The position numbers and the translations under genes were made by a program. From Cordia subcordata (taxonomy: Eukaryota > Streptophyta > Magnoliopsida > Boraginales > Cordiaceae), in NCBI GenBank assembly GCA_028554755.1, contig JAPTOF010000003.1, forward strand, positions 186,001-250,000: 64,000 nt of DNA, in the 5' to 3' direction. Below, piece by piece: positions 36,469-48,521 of this stretch. The notes under the pieces were generated by a model, which did not search any database, was not told the origin of the DNA, and worked only from the letters and a program-made list of their open reading frames with translations. The number at the start of each line of letters is the position of its first letter. The first letter of the stretch is position 1.

Positions 36469-39400
36469 ATGGGACTATGTAGTGGTAGATTGACAACAGC
36501 GTTGGACCAGCAGAATTTGGTTACACTTGGCCGACCCATCCCCCTTCTACTCACTCATCAATCATCATCATCATCGTCATACAACAACAAAAACAGTAGC
36601 TTTTATACTACTAATTACACCACCATTACCAAGAAGAAGCTAATAACCAAACCCAACCCCATCTCAACCAGAGCCTTTTCTGCATCACCACCCACCACCA
36701 TGGTCAAAGCTATCCGCGTTCATCAACTTGGTGGCCCTGAGGTACATATGTATCTATATACGTATATATGTATACGTGTATGTATATGTTGCTGTAATTT
36801 CTATCTTGCATATGGACTTTTTGGCCCAAAAACCAGTAGCTTTTTGTTGTTTTCACCGTTGCAAATTTATTGGTTACAGTTCCCAATCTTTTGATTACTT
36901 GAGTTTAATTGAAATCGGATTGTGTGTTTCACCATAACATGGTTTATAGTATATTGGAACAGATAATATGCAGTGTAATTTCTATGCTTTTTCTTTTTTG
37001 GCTAATCAAGCAAGGATCGTTGTATTAGATTAAATTCTCATAATTACAAAATCAGTAAATGCCAATAGCAGAAGCTTTTTGTTGTTTTCGCCAAAATGCA
37101 AATTTATTGGTTATAATTTCTTAGTCTTTTACTCTTCCGATTCATTTGATTACTTGATTTTAATTGAAATCGGATATTTTAGATAATTTTTGTGTGTCTT
37201 TATAGTGTTCCGAGTCTTTTGATAGTTACCATTTATTAAACATTTAATCCATTGTATGAGGCTGTTTTTTGTTGTAAAAAAACTATATCAAGTTATTGTA
37301 CTTATGGCTATATTTGTATACGCTAGGTCCTGAAATGGGAGGATGTTGACGTGGGGGAACCAAAAGAGGGAGAAGTGAAGGTGAAAAATAAGGCAATTGG
37401 ACTTAATTTCATAGATGTGTACTTCCGGAAAGGTGTTTACAAGGCCCCCTCAATGCCCTTCATACCAGGTTTGTTCTTTATTTTCATCTAATGCATCTGC
37501 ATTTCTCTGCGGAAGAGTGAATGATGCATAGAAATGCAGATGCATTGTCCTCTATAAACACTAAATTTTATCATCATAATTCCCAAGTATTGGTGCCAGC
37601 ATCGTAGTGCTAAGATGACTTGCAAGTTTGAAATTGACTTCCCCTTTGGTTAAAGATTAGTTATTTGTGTACTAACATCCTCGAGTATTCTCAATGCGAT
37701 ATGAAATTTGGGTTTCACTTCAGCATCCAGCTTTGTTGATTAAATCTGCTTGAAAGAAGTTCTGGACAGATGTTGTAACTTGTCGGAAGCTTTCGCATTT
37801 AAAATAGATTTCGCATTTAAAATAGATTTCTGCATTGTTTTAGTTTTATTCGAGGTTAGAAACAAACATTCGTGAAAATTTGAGTAAATGTTACACCATT
37901 AAGCCATCGGGGGTAGTCACTCTCTTTTGTCTCTGATGGTTGGCTATATCAGAAAACTAATCAACAGACTGCTTGATTTGCCTATTAATTTTCAAGTGCT
38001 TTACATCAATTTTCTGTACTAGCTATAATACCGGTAAAAAGCTAGAAAGGCAAATGAGCAGAAAATAACTGGAAAGCTATTCTCTCCTTTTGTCCTTTTT
38101 CAGTTTCCATTTCCATTTCCAAAAGTTATCTTCAGAGATGTATAAAGCTTCTATAGTTGGTTGTTTGTATCTTTGATTTGTTTTTAGTTCATGGTCTTGC
38201 TGCACTCTTTTGCTGTTACCCTGTGCCTAGTCCCAATATCCTCGAGAAATAAAATTCCATTGAGTTGCTTTGCAAATTATTGTTGAGAACATACCCATGA
38301 GTGGGAGGCCAAGGTATATTGGGGCACAAGTAATGTCTATGGTATGTGGACTATGGCGGCTTAAGTTACCGTAAGAATCTTCTCCGTGTGAAATTATGAT
38401 TGGGTACTTGTTATATAATGATATGTTCACATCTGAAATCCAGTGACTAATGTTTCTACAACAGGGATGGAGGCAGTTGGTGTGGTTACCACTCTTGGTC
38501 CTGGATTAACTGGAATAAAGGTCGGAGATCTCGTTGCTCATGCTGGCAGACCGATGGGTGCCTATGCTGAAGAGCAGATCCTCCCTGCTGACAGGGTAGT
38601 GCCTGTACCTTCCTCTGTGGATCCCGTTGTAGCGGCATCGGTCATGCTCAAGGGGATGACAACGGAGTATCTAGTCCGTCGTACCTTCAAAGTAGGTTAT
38701 GCTTCTGCATTCTAACTACAATCTCACTGAATCAAAAACTACTTGATTCATAACATTTCATGCTCAAGTACCCTTGGATGATTTGCTTTAAGATTTACAC
38801 GTGCATACTAGTAACTAACTATTCATGATAGTGATGCATTTTCCCCACTTTCTTAAATGACCCTAGGAATGTTGCAGTGGCAATAAAAGATGTCTCTATT
38901 TCTTGTACACTGTTTGACTGAAAAGCATACTGACTTAGTCAGTTTTCCTGTACAGATCAACTAATTCCTCCAAGGATGATTTTTAATGTGCAGATTATAT
39001 GTGGCAATCAATATACCATATTAGTTACGCTATATGCTAAGATATGTGATTTACACTTTCTTGACCAAATAGCGAGAGACGGACACTGTATGATGATATT
39101 TCTTGCTCTCCATGTAAAGCAGTCTACATTGAGTTCAACTCGGCTATGTTAAAGGCTCTGGAATGCTACATTATTTAGGTTAGAGCATCCCAAACATCTG
39201 TGAAGTAGTTTTATATTCTACCGAACCGTAGAGGCACAACAGTTGTTAGAACCCACCTTTATGTATTACAGAACCATAGAGGCATAGCATTGTTCAGAAC
39301 ACATCACTTTATGTATCAAACCTATATCGACATAGCCCTGATTTCATAAGTGGGGACTGCCTGGAAGAAACACTCTTACCTACAACTGAAAGCCAACGTC

Positions 39401-40750
39401 ACTAATATCCTCTGGGGATCTACTTCATCGATTCAATTGATATGCTTCCAGATATTCCTAGGTTCTTGAATATGCAAAAGAAGTCGTGTCTGTATGTCCC
39501 TTTTTCCCTGAGATGTTCTGAATTGTACAATATTACAGGTTGAACCTGGTCACACGGTCCTTGTTCATGCAGCAGCAGGTGGAGTTGGTTCTCTGCTGTG
39601 CCAGTGGGTAAATGCTCTTGGTGCCACTGTGATTGGAACAGTCTCAACTCAAGAGAAGGCAGCACAAGCCAAAATTGATGGGTGTCACCATGTCATAATT
39701 TACAAAGAAGAGGATTTTGTCTCCCGTGTCAACGAGATAACTTCAGGAAAAGGAGTTGAAGTGGTCTATGATTCCGTTGGAAGAGATACATTTGAGGTGA
39801 TGCAGTTTCTACTCTCAAATATTAAGAGCAAATGGAATAAACGAATTGATGCATCAAGATGTAATAAGCATATGCTTGAATTTATTGTGGAAAGGTGCTT
39901 GTGTACTTCTGTAGCACGTCTGTAGAGGGTTTCCTGCTATAGTTTCACTCAGTACGAATTGATTGCCTCGTGGAAGTGTGTTTCGAATTTCTCGATAATG
40001 GTCTTAAAGGATCAACCTGGCAACCAAAGTCCAACTTTCAAATTTATCTGCCTAACCTAAATTATGCAACATGTGGAAAATTTGAAGTTGAGCCTTGTTT
40101 TTGTACACCAAGCTTATGGATGCCGGACTAAATGCCCATCCATGAGCTCCATGTTTACACACTGGCTCAGGCCTGCATTTCTGTCTACTAGCCACTTGTA
40201 AGGGCACAAGGCCAGCACATCTTTTAGCTTTATGCTGGATTGGATTTCGTCAATATTTTCCGTTTCTTGATTAATCATTTTAAATTTGGAGTTACAATTT
40301 ATAGCTAAACAGTACTTTGACTTGCATTTATATGAATACTGTTGAGATGAACCAGTTTAAGAAAGACCCTAGATACAATAGAAAACCGAACCTGCTGTGC
40401 ATCCTTTGACTAGTCATTTTTATATGCAGGGATCATTAGCATGCTTGAAAACCCGTGGATACATGGTGAGCTTTGGGCAGTCAGCTGGTATCCCAGACCC
40501 AGTACCGTTGTCTGCTCTTGGGGCGAAATCTCTGTTCTTGACAAGGCCATCTCTAATGGACTACACAGTGACACGGGAAGAACTGCTGGCATGCGCAGGA
40601 GAGGTATTTGCGAATGTTGCATCGGGAGTGTTAAAGGTGCATGTAAATCACACATACCCCTTATCTGAGGCAGCTCAAGCGCATGCTGATCTTGAGAGCC
40701 GGAAAACATCTGGTTCTGTTGTTCTGATACCAGATGGATCTGAGTCATAA
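36469..40750 (+). CDS. NADPH:quinone oxidoreductase, zeta-crystallin type (QOR copy 2), with organelle transit peptide
   Basis: Five exons: 36469-36741, 37327-37468, 38465-38691, 39539-39796, 40430-40750; 406 residues. Residues 1-77 are rich in Ser, Thr, Asn, Lys and Arg with almost no acidic residues and end STRAFSASPPTT before the conserved MVKAIRVHQLGGPE. That composition is typical of a plastid or mitochondrial targeting peptide. The core of 329 residues has GroES-like and Rossmann domains (AAAGGVGSLLCQW) and is close to QOR1. All introns are GT-AG. Expected role: NADPH-dependent quinone or enone reduction in an organelle. This is the only QOR copy in the array that keeps both transit peptide and complete catalytic core. 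Confidence 0.94.
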
Positions 40751-42551
40751 AACAAGAACAGATGTTGGTTCAGCTGCATGGAAAGATCCCGCTTGAATCA
40801 ATGACTGGTTGGCATGCAGAAAATATTGTGCGCCTGTTTTAGTTTATGGTTTGCTTAGCGCTTTTGTTATCTCATCTTGTGTGGTAGTCTTCCTTGGTCA
40901 TGTGTTTTCAACTATATCTATAAATGTAAAATGAATCAAGATTGTGGTACCTTAATAGTCGATCTCCTCTGTGTGAAATTTCTTTACATTCGTGCTGTTA
41001 TTGAGTAAATGTATGGGGCAAATTCTTGGGTTTTCTTTTGTTTTTTTTCCTTCTTTTGCTGATACGTTAGATGCTCACAAGATTTATACTTAAGGGTCGC
41101 CCTTATAAATAGCCATTTCCTATTTAGGGACATGTTTAATGAGGTGTTGAGAATAATTTGATAAAGTTATTGGTCCAAAGTAAATAATCTGAACTAGTAC
41201 TCAAATTTAATAATTTATTTCTAATACTTTTTATTAATAGGAGACACTAGTCATATTTTGCAGTTGATAAGAAAATTAAGAAGTAATGAACCGTGTAATA
41301 TGTCATAGTAGGAGCCTACGCATGAGGAAATAGTGTATGGCTAAATTTTCAAATAATATAATGGTGAAATGATGTGCTGCCAACGTGCACGTAACCGATC
41401 CTTAAAAATTGTACACCGATGGTTCCTATTCGTATCAATCTCGTTAGTGGAGCTGCTGCAGATTTCATATACAAGGGTTGCTCTATCTTATGGACTAGCA
41501 TCCGTCTAAAAATAAAAATATGTAAATTTAACATAAAAATTTATAAGTCTAGCACGAAAATTTTTAATGTTTAAAATAAAAAATTGTAGGTTCTTTTGAA
41601 AAATTTGTACTTATAAAAGTATTATTTGTAGAAAAAAAATTATTTTTCTATTCAATACTTACATATTACAAATATTTTTTTGGTCTGACATCAGTAAGAT
41701 TGATGAAAGACTAATCCATATACCAAACAATTAGCACGAGTTTGGATATAAATAGTACGTATGCACCGAGTTTTGAGAAATTGAGTGAAATAACTTCAAA
41801 TTTTAATTATCAACTTTTTTTTGGGGGGAGGGGGGGGGGTTTATAACTTCATCACTCTAACAACCAAATTTTTTGTAAATTATTAGATGCCAGTCGAGTT
41901 AAAATCATCATTCAATAAATGAGCAAGGGCTGGATAATATTAGACAGCCAATCCAAAGGCAAGTAATTCTTAATTATTTTCTTAACAACCCAATTACAAG
42001 GCCTATTGACAGTCTAATGAATAAAATAAAAATTAAAAGAAGATTTTTCAACGGCATTTTTCTAATGTCTTCTACAATAGGATGCAGCTTCCAAGACACA
42101 CTCACTCCGGGGAAGAAATTACTTTGAGGACTACGTCAATGTCACTCTCAAATGTAATTCTTTCTAAAATTTATTGACTCACAAAGATGCAAGCATTAAA
42201 TTTTGGAAATTAATGAGCAATCTATTCCTAATGAAAATACGAATTTGAAATTGTTGGTGCCACTGCCACATTAGTGTATTACTCAGAAATATCAAGATTG
42301 ACGTGCCACAAGAACATGTAGAAGATAACATTTACATCTGATTTTGATTTCTAGTTGAAGTCATTCAGTTCTTCTTAGTTACATAAAAGAATGGCACTTT
42401 CCAGAGAGCTGACAATGAATGCTCATAACAGCTTTACTTATTGATTCACCATATATACATAAGAGAGGTTTTACAGAATATGTGGAGTTTATAGCTGAAT
42501 CAAGTGTAGTAGTATCAACAATCGTTTACTGCTGCTCCTTCATCTTCCTGT
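40751..42551. other. QOR2 downstream region, duplicated after QOR3
   Basis: About 40861-42308 is repeated at 48514-50043 with small differences. Contains a poly-G run near 41823-41840 and no supported gene. From 42309 the sequence is the 3' flank of STP2, shared with 34452 onward. Confidence 0.65.
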
Positions 42552-45159
42552 TCAGTACAGTAGCTCATCATTTTTTCCCACAATTTTTCTCCAAAACCAA
42601 TGCTCTTTCCAGACCTTATCCATGTGTTCAAGTGGCATGTTTTTGGTCTCTGGCAACAACAGGTACACAAACGTAGTCATCACTACAACCCACCCTCCAA
42701 AAAAGAAGAATAGCCCATATTTGAAGTGGCAGAGCAGTGTTAAAAAGGTCTGGCCGATCAAGAATGTGAACAGAAAATTAACTGCAACCGCGATACTTTG
42801 CCCTGCTGGTCGTATCTCCAGGGGAAAAATTTCACTGGGAATTAACCATCCTAATGGACCCCATGACAAGCCGAAGCCAGCGACATAAATGCAGATTAAA
42901 GCCAAAACCACAAAGGAATACTCTTTGCTCAGTATACCATGATCCCCTAGCTTAGCTGCCATGATGCATCCAACTATTGTTTGTGAGGCAAACATCTGAA
43001 TTCCACCTCCAATTAATAGCGCTCTTCGCCCAACTTTGTCGACAACCAGCATTGATATGAAGGTTGTGGCAATGCCTACACCCCCTGTGACCGCTGCAGA
43101 CATCAGGGATGCACTTTCCCCCAAACCAATTGTGCGGAAGAGTATCGGGGCATAGAATGCAATGACATTGATACCTGTTACTTGTTGAAAGAATGGTATT
43201 GCAATTGACATGACAAGTTGAGGCCTATATTTCCTTTGTATGATGTTCTTAAATGGATGTTTGACAGTTTTAGAGATCTCACTTGCTTTGATGAGATCAT
43301 CAATTTCTGCTTCAACATCTTCAACACCTCGGATTCTTTGCAGCATCCGCTTAGCCTTTTCGTGATCATTGCTTCGCTCAATCAAACTGTTTGGAGTTTC
43401 TGGGAGGAAAACCGCCCCTAGAGTTAAAATTGATGCTGGGATTGCAGCCATGGCTAGGGAGATCCTCCATCCCCAGCCATCTTTTATCTTTTCCGTGCCA
43501 TAATTAATAAGATTTGCGACTAAAACTCCGATACCTACACTCAGCTGAAAACTGTTGTTCATAGCTCCTCTGTACTTGGGGGGTGCCATCTCCGAGAGAT
43601 ATAGAGGAACTGCCTGCATATAATGAGGAAAGCGTATATTTAGTATTTGCTTTAGATATGATGACAACACGTGTGTTTGACAAGTACTCATCACCTGGTT
43701 AGCAAAGCCAACACCAACTCCAAGCAAGACTCTACCAAATATTAGCATGTAAATGTTAATAGCAGAACCTCCAAGGGCTGCACCAGCAAGGAATGCAGCT
43801 CCTCCAACCAGGACCGATGGCTTTCGGCCAAACGCTTTAGTAACATATGAAGCAAACAATGAAGCAACAAGACCAGCTAAGTAGAGTGAAGATGTGAATA
43901 ATGTTAACAGCTGGCTGTTAAATTTGCAGTAGTTGCTAACTTTTGTGTCTTCTTTCATCTTCGAATAGACTTCAGGGAAGAATTTTTTAAGAAACGGCTC
44001 CATCGAGGTTACTCCACCTTCACATGTATTAGAACGAGTTAATCCAAAAAGTGTAGTTCACCCCTCCACCATTTTCTCATCTAAAAAGCTCTTTGAGTAT
44101 TTTAGCTCTAGGTTCCCAACCCTACCCTTCTTCTTTCACAGCATATTTCACGTACATGTGCAAACTTGTGCTTAGTTACGTGTGTGTGTGTTTGTTAATG
44201 TGCTGTGGTTGTGGATGAAATCTGTAAAGATTTTAAAAAATTACTAGATTTTTGCTTCTAGATGTAACAAGATGGGCAACTTCTCTGATGGAATATTGAA
44301 GAGTTGGCGAAAGAATACAGGGGTATCTAAGAGTTGCTTTATAATTGTTTATCTACATTGTTTTGTGTTTGTTTTGCCAAGTGCATTTTCTATGCTGTTT
44401 CTTTACCTATCTGCAGAGTAGTTTACAACAAATGAGAGTTCTTGATGCTTTCAAGAGTTTGATGGGAAAATTATAACTGCTTTCAACTATTCATGGAAAA
44501 TGCTAGCTGCTTTGGTTTGTGTTTTCAGGATTTTGCTGCTCCCAGACGAATACTCCACTGCTTTTGTGATAAATGAAGAATTTCTCAGTGGTAAGTGCGT
44601 AAAAATATAAGAAACAAATAGACTATTCAGTTCTTCAGTCACACGGCTAAGACCTTTGTTTTACAAAGTCAATATTATGTAGGATGAGATTAACATAGAG
44701 TAATCAAAGACCAAAAGTAAAATGTTGCAAAAGCGTCTCAGCATTCTGACTACTTTGTGAAGCCGCATATTGAAAAATTATGCCATTCTACCTGAAATAT
44801 GCCTAAGAAAGTAAAATTTACAAGAGCACAAGATGAGAGCTAGCTAGCAGAAATGAAGTTTATATAACAGCAGAAATGAAGACTATGCAGGAAGAAGCAT
44901 GTTATTTCCTTCGTGAAGGAACAAGTCTAATTGATGATATCAAGACAAACGCATCAGATGATAATGAATTATCATTCTATATTAATTCTTTGTGATCAAG
45001 AGAGAAAGGTTATTGGTGAATATATAAACCTGAAATTCCAATATCGTATCCAAAGATGACACCTCCCATGGCAGCCATCATGCAAGACAACACTACAAAC
45101 AATGTTATCCTGCCATTGTATTCCACTCTGCCACTTGTCGTTGCAAATCCAACCGCCAT
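42552..45159 (-). CDS. Hexose/H+ symporter, sugar transport protein (STP family), copy 2
   Basis: Three exons: 45159-45030, 44017-43695, 43613-42552; 504 residues. It has the same MFS features as STP1: MAVG...[86 protein letters not shown] and LLPETKNMPLE. It should import monosaccharides with protons at the plasma membrane. Intron 1 (1012 bp) splits GISG/GVTS. Intron 2 is only 81 bp, a multiple of three, and has no stop in frame, so retention would add 27 residues just before PLYLSE. The 3' end is almost identical to the STP remnant at 34695. Confidence 0.95.
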
Positions 45160-46913
45160 AGCCAAGTTTGCTGATGATGAGTGAACTGAGGAAGAGGAGA
45201 GAAAGTCTTCCAAGTAACCCAAAAGGAGAAGAGAGCTACCAGTCCAACTTGACTGCCACACATCAACATCAATGTGGGTCCAGTATTGAGATACAAGATT
45301 TGTTGTGCACTTGCATTCCAATTTTTTTTTTTTTTTTTTTTTTAAATCCCATGTGCGTGGACCTTGAAGCAAGGCAGGTCCTGTGACCATCACTGTCAGG
45401 CATATCATCCCCGCGATTTCTTGATTGTGGTATAGTGTATAAGTAAATTCAAATGTTAATCAGTAATATCATAATATTTACTTAGAATCCCAAGTATTCT
45501 ACTCTTCTTTTTTTTTTTTCTTTTTTTTTTCCCTTCTGGAGACTATTTAAGATACATGGCCGACTAACAAATACTTAATACAAGCACTGAGGTTGTGCGA
45601 AAGTTTTTATCATTGGAGTAGTGGGCATATTTTGCTGTGTTTACAGCTTGCAACACCTTTTTTCAATCAAATTCATGTTAATTTACAGTGATGACGCTTC
45701 GACTTTTGCTGATTAAAATTTCACCAAAGTTCTTACACTACAATACAACAACAAACGGACCTGCTTGACAATGTAGGATTTCATGATAAAAACAAACTAA
45801 CAAATTTACGGTGTTGCAAACAATTTTTGAGAGGATGTGATGAGCATCAGAGCATGTTTATTATATATTCAAGGTGCTTGCAAGTACAGAAGCTATTGCC
45901 TAGTTTCATCTCCCATGCATACAAGGGAAATATGACTTCCACAGAAGGCGTAATTTTGCTACGCTATTCATCAGTAAATTTGTTTCAACAAGAGCCCAAG
46001 AAAATAATACAAAAACGTGCTTTTCTTCTCTCTCTTTTTAATGATATATAACTAATTTTTTTATAATATCATGTTAGATTCATTCTAAAATTACAAATCC
46101 TATAATACAACAACGAGGCATACTTGTTAGTTAGTCTATTTCTTTTCTTTATATGTTACTGAACCTAATTGCCTTGGAAATTTTCAAAGGCTTCTAGTCT
46201 CAATTTACGTCAATTTTAGATTCTTGAGCAAACTCCGATAAAAGGATGCTATATCTCTCATCTGCTCCTCTTACAGATTTGACTTGGCATTTAGAGATCA
46301 TATTTGCAGACAAATGGTTTAAGTGATCCATTTGTTTTTTTTTTTTTTTTTTTAATTATCTCATTCATGACTTGTGAGATTTTTCAGTAGCGAGCTGCTG
46401 CACCCATCCCAACCAAGATGGTAATACCAAACCCATGACTACCCAAAGTCCAAAATGTTTTGTATAATGATTTATTTCAAGAAACATCTAATTTAGAGCT
46501 ACTCGTTTTTTTTTTTTTAACTTTTGTCAGTTTTAACTTTTACATAGGGACTTCTTTAAGAATGTGTAAAATAGGTTAATTTCAAAATTTAAACTTATAA
46601 AAGTATTTTTAAATGTCCCAAAAAAAAGACCAAAAAAAGCCCGAGTCATTTTGGCGCAGCATTAGCTTTGGTAACTAATTAAATATAACGGAAGATGCTA
46701 ATAAATGCAAATTCATGGTCTGCAATAATAAGTACATTAAAATTTGCTCCATAAAATTGCATCTCAACGCATATTATTGGTAATATATATTATATATGAA
46801 AATAATTAATGAGATTCAAAAAGCAACTAAATGTGCGACTTCAAAGTGGACCAGTCTCGCAAAATCTTGCTGGATTGTTACTAGATTGAAAAAAAGAGCA
46901 ACAACGACACAGA
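45160..46913. other. STP2 upstream region / QOR3 5' flank
   Basis: Includes poly-A/T tracts (about 45322-45343, 45508-45531, 46335-46353). The part at 45569-46913 is the copy of 34836-36468. In the ancestral arrangement this was the shared region between divergent STP and QOR genes. No supported gene. Confidence 0.6.
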
Positions 46914-46927
46914 ATGGGAGAACGTAG

Positions 46928-47712
46928 CAGTTAATGAGTTAAATAACTACTTTTTAAAATTTATATACCAAAATAGTAATATTTCAAAACTAATGAGTAA
47001 AATAACTAACTTTTCAATTTAGTGTTTTCAAGATACTAAATTGAATTTAATTATGTTGACATGCCATTGGTTGATGGAGCACATTATTCTACATAAACTT
47101 TGTGTCTTTAAGAAACAAAGTTCAACTTGGTGTATTCAACTTAATGCCTTCAAGATACAAAGTTCAATATTATTTTTTTTTTGTATTTTTAAATGCTTTT
47201 TTTATTTTATTTTTTTCTTTTTAGTATTTTTTTATTTCAATTTTTTGAAAAAGGCAAAAAAAAATTAAACAAAAAATTGAAAGAAGAATAAAAATTGGAA
47301 TTAATTTTTTAAAAGGATAGAAAATTGAAATAAAAAGTATTGAAAAGGAAAAGAGTTAAATCAAAAAATATGAGTTAATAACAAATTTAAGTTTCTTAAT
47401 TTTTATTTTTTAATTCATAAATTTGTATTTTTAATTTTTTGATTTAAAAATATTATTAAAATTATAATATTAGTGTGCTAAAAAGAAAAATAAAGGGCAA
47501 CTTTGTATTTTGAAGGCACAAACTTCAAAAAATTTAATCATCAGCCTACGTGACAAAAATCGTCAAGTATTATGTTATATCAGTAATACATATTTAAACT
47601 TTGTATCTTCAAGACACAAAGTTGATTAAAGTGGTTATTTACCTCATTTGTTTTATAAATTAGTTATTTTGGTATGAATTTTATAAATTGTGGTTAATTT
47701 GGTCATTATATC
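46928..47712. mobile_element. Mutator-type MITE inserted in the QOR3 transit-peptide exon
   Basis: A 785-bp AT-rich element with long imperfect inverted ends: left CAGTTAATGAGTTAAATAAC, right (reversed) GATATAATGACCAAATTAAC, with similarity extending inward through ACCAAAATA. A 9-bp target duplication flanks it, AGAACGTAG at 46919-46927 and AGTACGTAG at 47713-47721 (8 of 9 match), the size expected for Mutator-like elements. The interior repeats AAAGTTCAA/TTGTATCTTCAAGA words in both orientations. No transposase ORF is present. Confidence 0.78.
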
Positions 47713-48019
47713 AGTACGTAGTGGTAGATTGACAACAGCGTTGGATCAGAAGAATTTGATTACACTTGGCCGACCCATCCCCCTTTTACTCACTCATCAA
47801 TCATCATCATCGTCATACAACAACAAAAACAGTAGCTTTTATACTACTAATTACACCACCATTACCAAGAAGAAGCTAATAACCAAACCCAACCCCATCT
47901 CAACCAGAGCCTTTTCTGCATCACCACCCACCACCATGGTCAAAGCTATCCGCGTTCATCAACTTGGTGGCCCTGAGGTACATATATATCTATATATATA
48001 CATATATATCTATATATTT

Positions 48020-48393
48020 CCACTATTTAATAATAATGGGATTACAACTCGGGTGATAACTTTTTACACGGACAGAAAAGTCTAAACCCTCTCCACAGAG
48101 TTCTTATAATCGTTATATCCTCAACAGGACTAGAACGAATATAAAACACTCTCGATGCTCTCAAACTCTCTCTCTCTCACCCACACCCCCATGGGTGTGG
48201 TCCTAAGACACGCTTTATACAACTAATACAAGAGTCTTATTTATAGAGGGGATTTCTTTGTCCTCCAAAACAAAGGATTTCTTCATTTATAAATCCTACC
48301 ATGATTAAGACTATTACCATAACTAGAATTTTAATTCTCATTAAAATTCTTTCTTAATTTGTATGAGCTTGGACTTTGAGCCATAACCCAACA
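48020..48393 (-). mobile_element. Copia-type LTR fragment in intron 1 of QOR3
   Basis: Read on the minus strand it starts TGTTGGGTTATGG, has a CTCTATAAATAAGAC TATA-type motif, then TGTGGGTGAGAGAGAG, and ends near TTGTAATCCCATTATTA and ATAGTGG. This is the usual layout of a plant Copia LTR. It is absent from QOR2 intron 1. The 3' border is blurred by TA repeats, and no target duplication was found. Confidence 0.6.
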
Positions 48394-48394
48394 A

Positions 48395-48434
<40 letters not shown>

Positions 48435-48521
48435 TATATATGTATATGTGTATATATATGTTGCTGTAATTTCTATCTTGCATATGGACTTTTTTGGCCC
48501 AAAAACCAGTAGCTTTTTGTT

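Larger units (their letters stand above)
34452..42308. repeat. Tandem unit 2: [STP remnant - QOR2 - downstream region]
   Basis: About 7.86 kb. Its left end (34452-34835) is almost base-for-base 42309-42692. Its middle (34836 to about 36460) matches 45569-46913. Its right end (about 40861-42308) matches 48514-50043. The unit therefore has the same order as unit 3 but lacks most of the STP gene. A segment of roughly 290 bp (about 36050-36340) is present here and absent from the unit 3 copy. Confidence 0.85.
46914..48521 (+). pseudogene. QOR3 remnant: exon 1 and part of intron 1, disrupted
   Basis: The old start ATG is at 46914 (ATGGGAGAACGTAG), matching the QOR2 start. After 14 bases a 785-bp element interrupts the exon, which resumes at 47713 and continues as the transit peptide (SGRLTTALDQKNLITLGRP) and MVKAIRVHQLGGPE up to the donor at 47978. 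Intron 1 contains an LTR fragment. Then, within TTTTTGTT at 48514-48521, intron 1 is joined directly to sequence that in QOR2 lies downstream of the stop (near 40861). Exons 2-5 are absent. No functional reductase can be made. Confidence 0.9.

Noticed and set aside
34562..42676. Identical 85-codon plus-strand ORFs at 34562 and 42419 as a possible new small gene family
   Set aside because: Their identity comes from the tandem duplication. The ORF is antisense to the STP C-terminus and 3' UTR.
45010..45408. N-terminal extension of STP2 upstream of 45159
   Set aside because: The extension is read through a poly-A tract and has no similarity to STPs; MAVG at 45159 matches the STP1 start.
47041..47268. 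Phe-rich plus-strand ORF near 47 kb
   Set aside because: Lies inside the MITE and is made of poly-T tracts.
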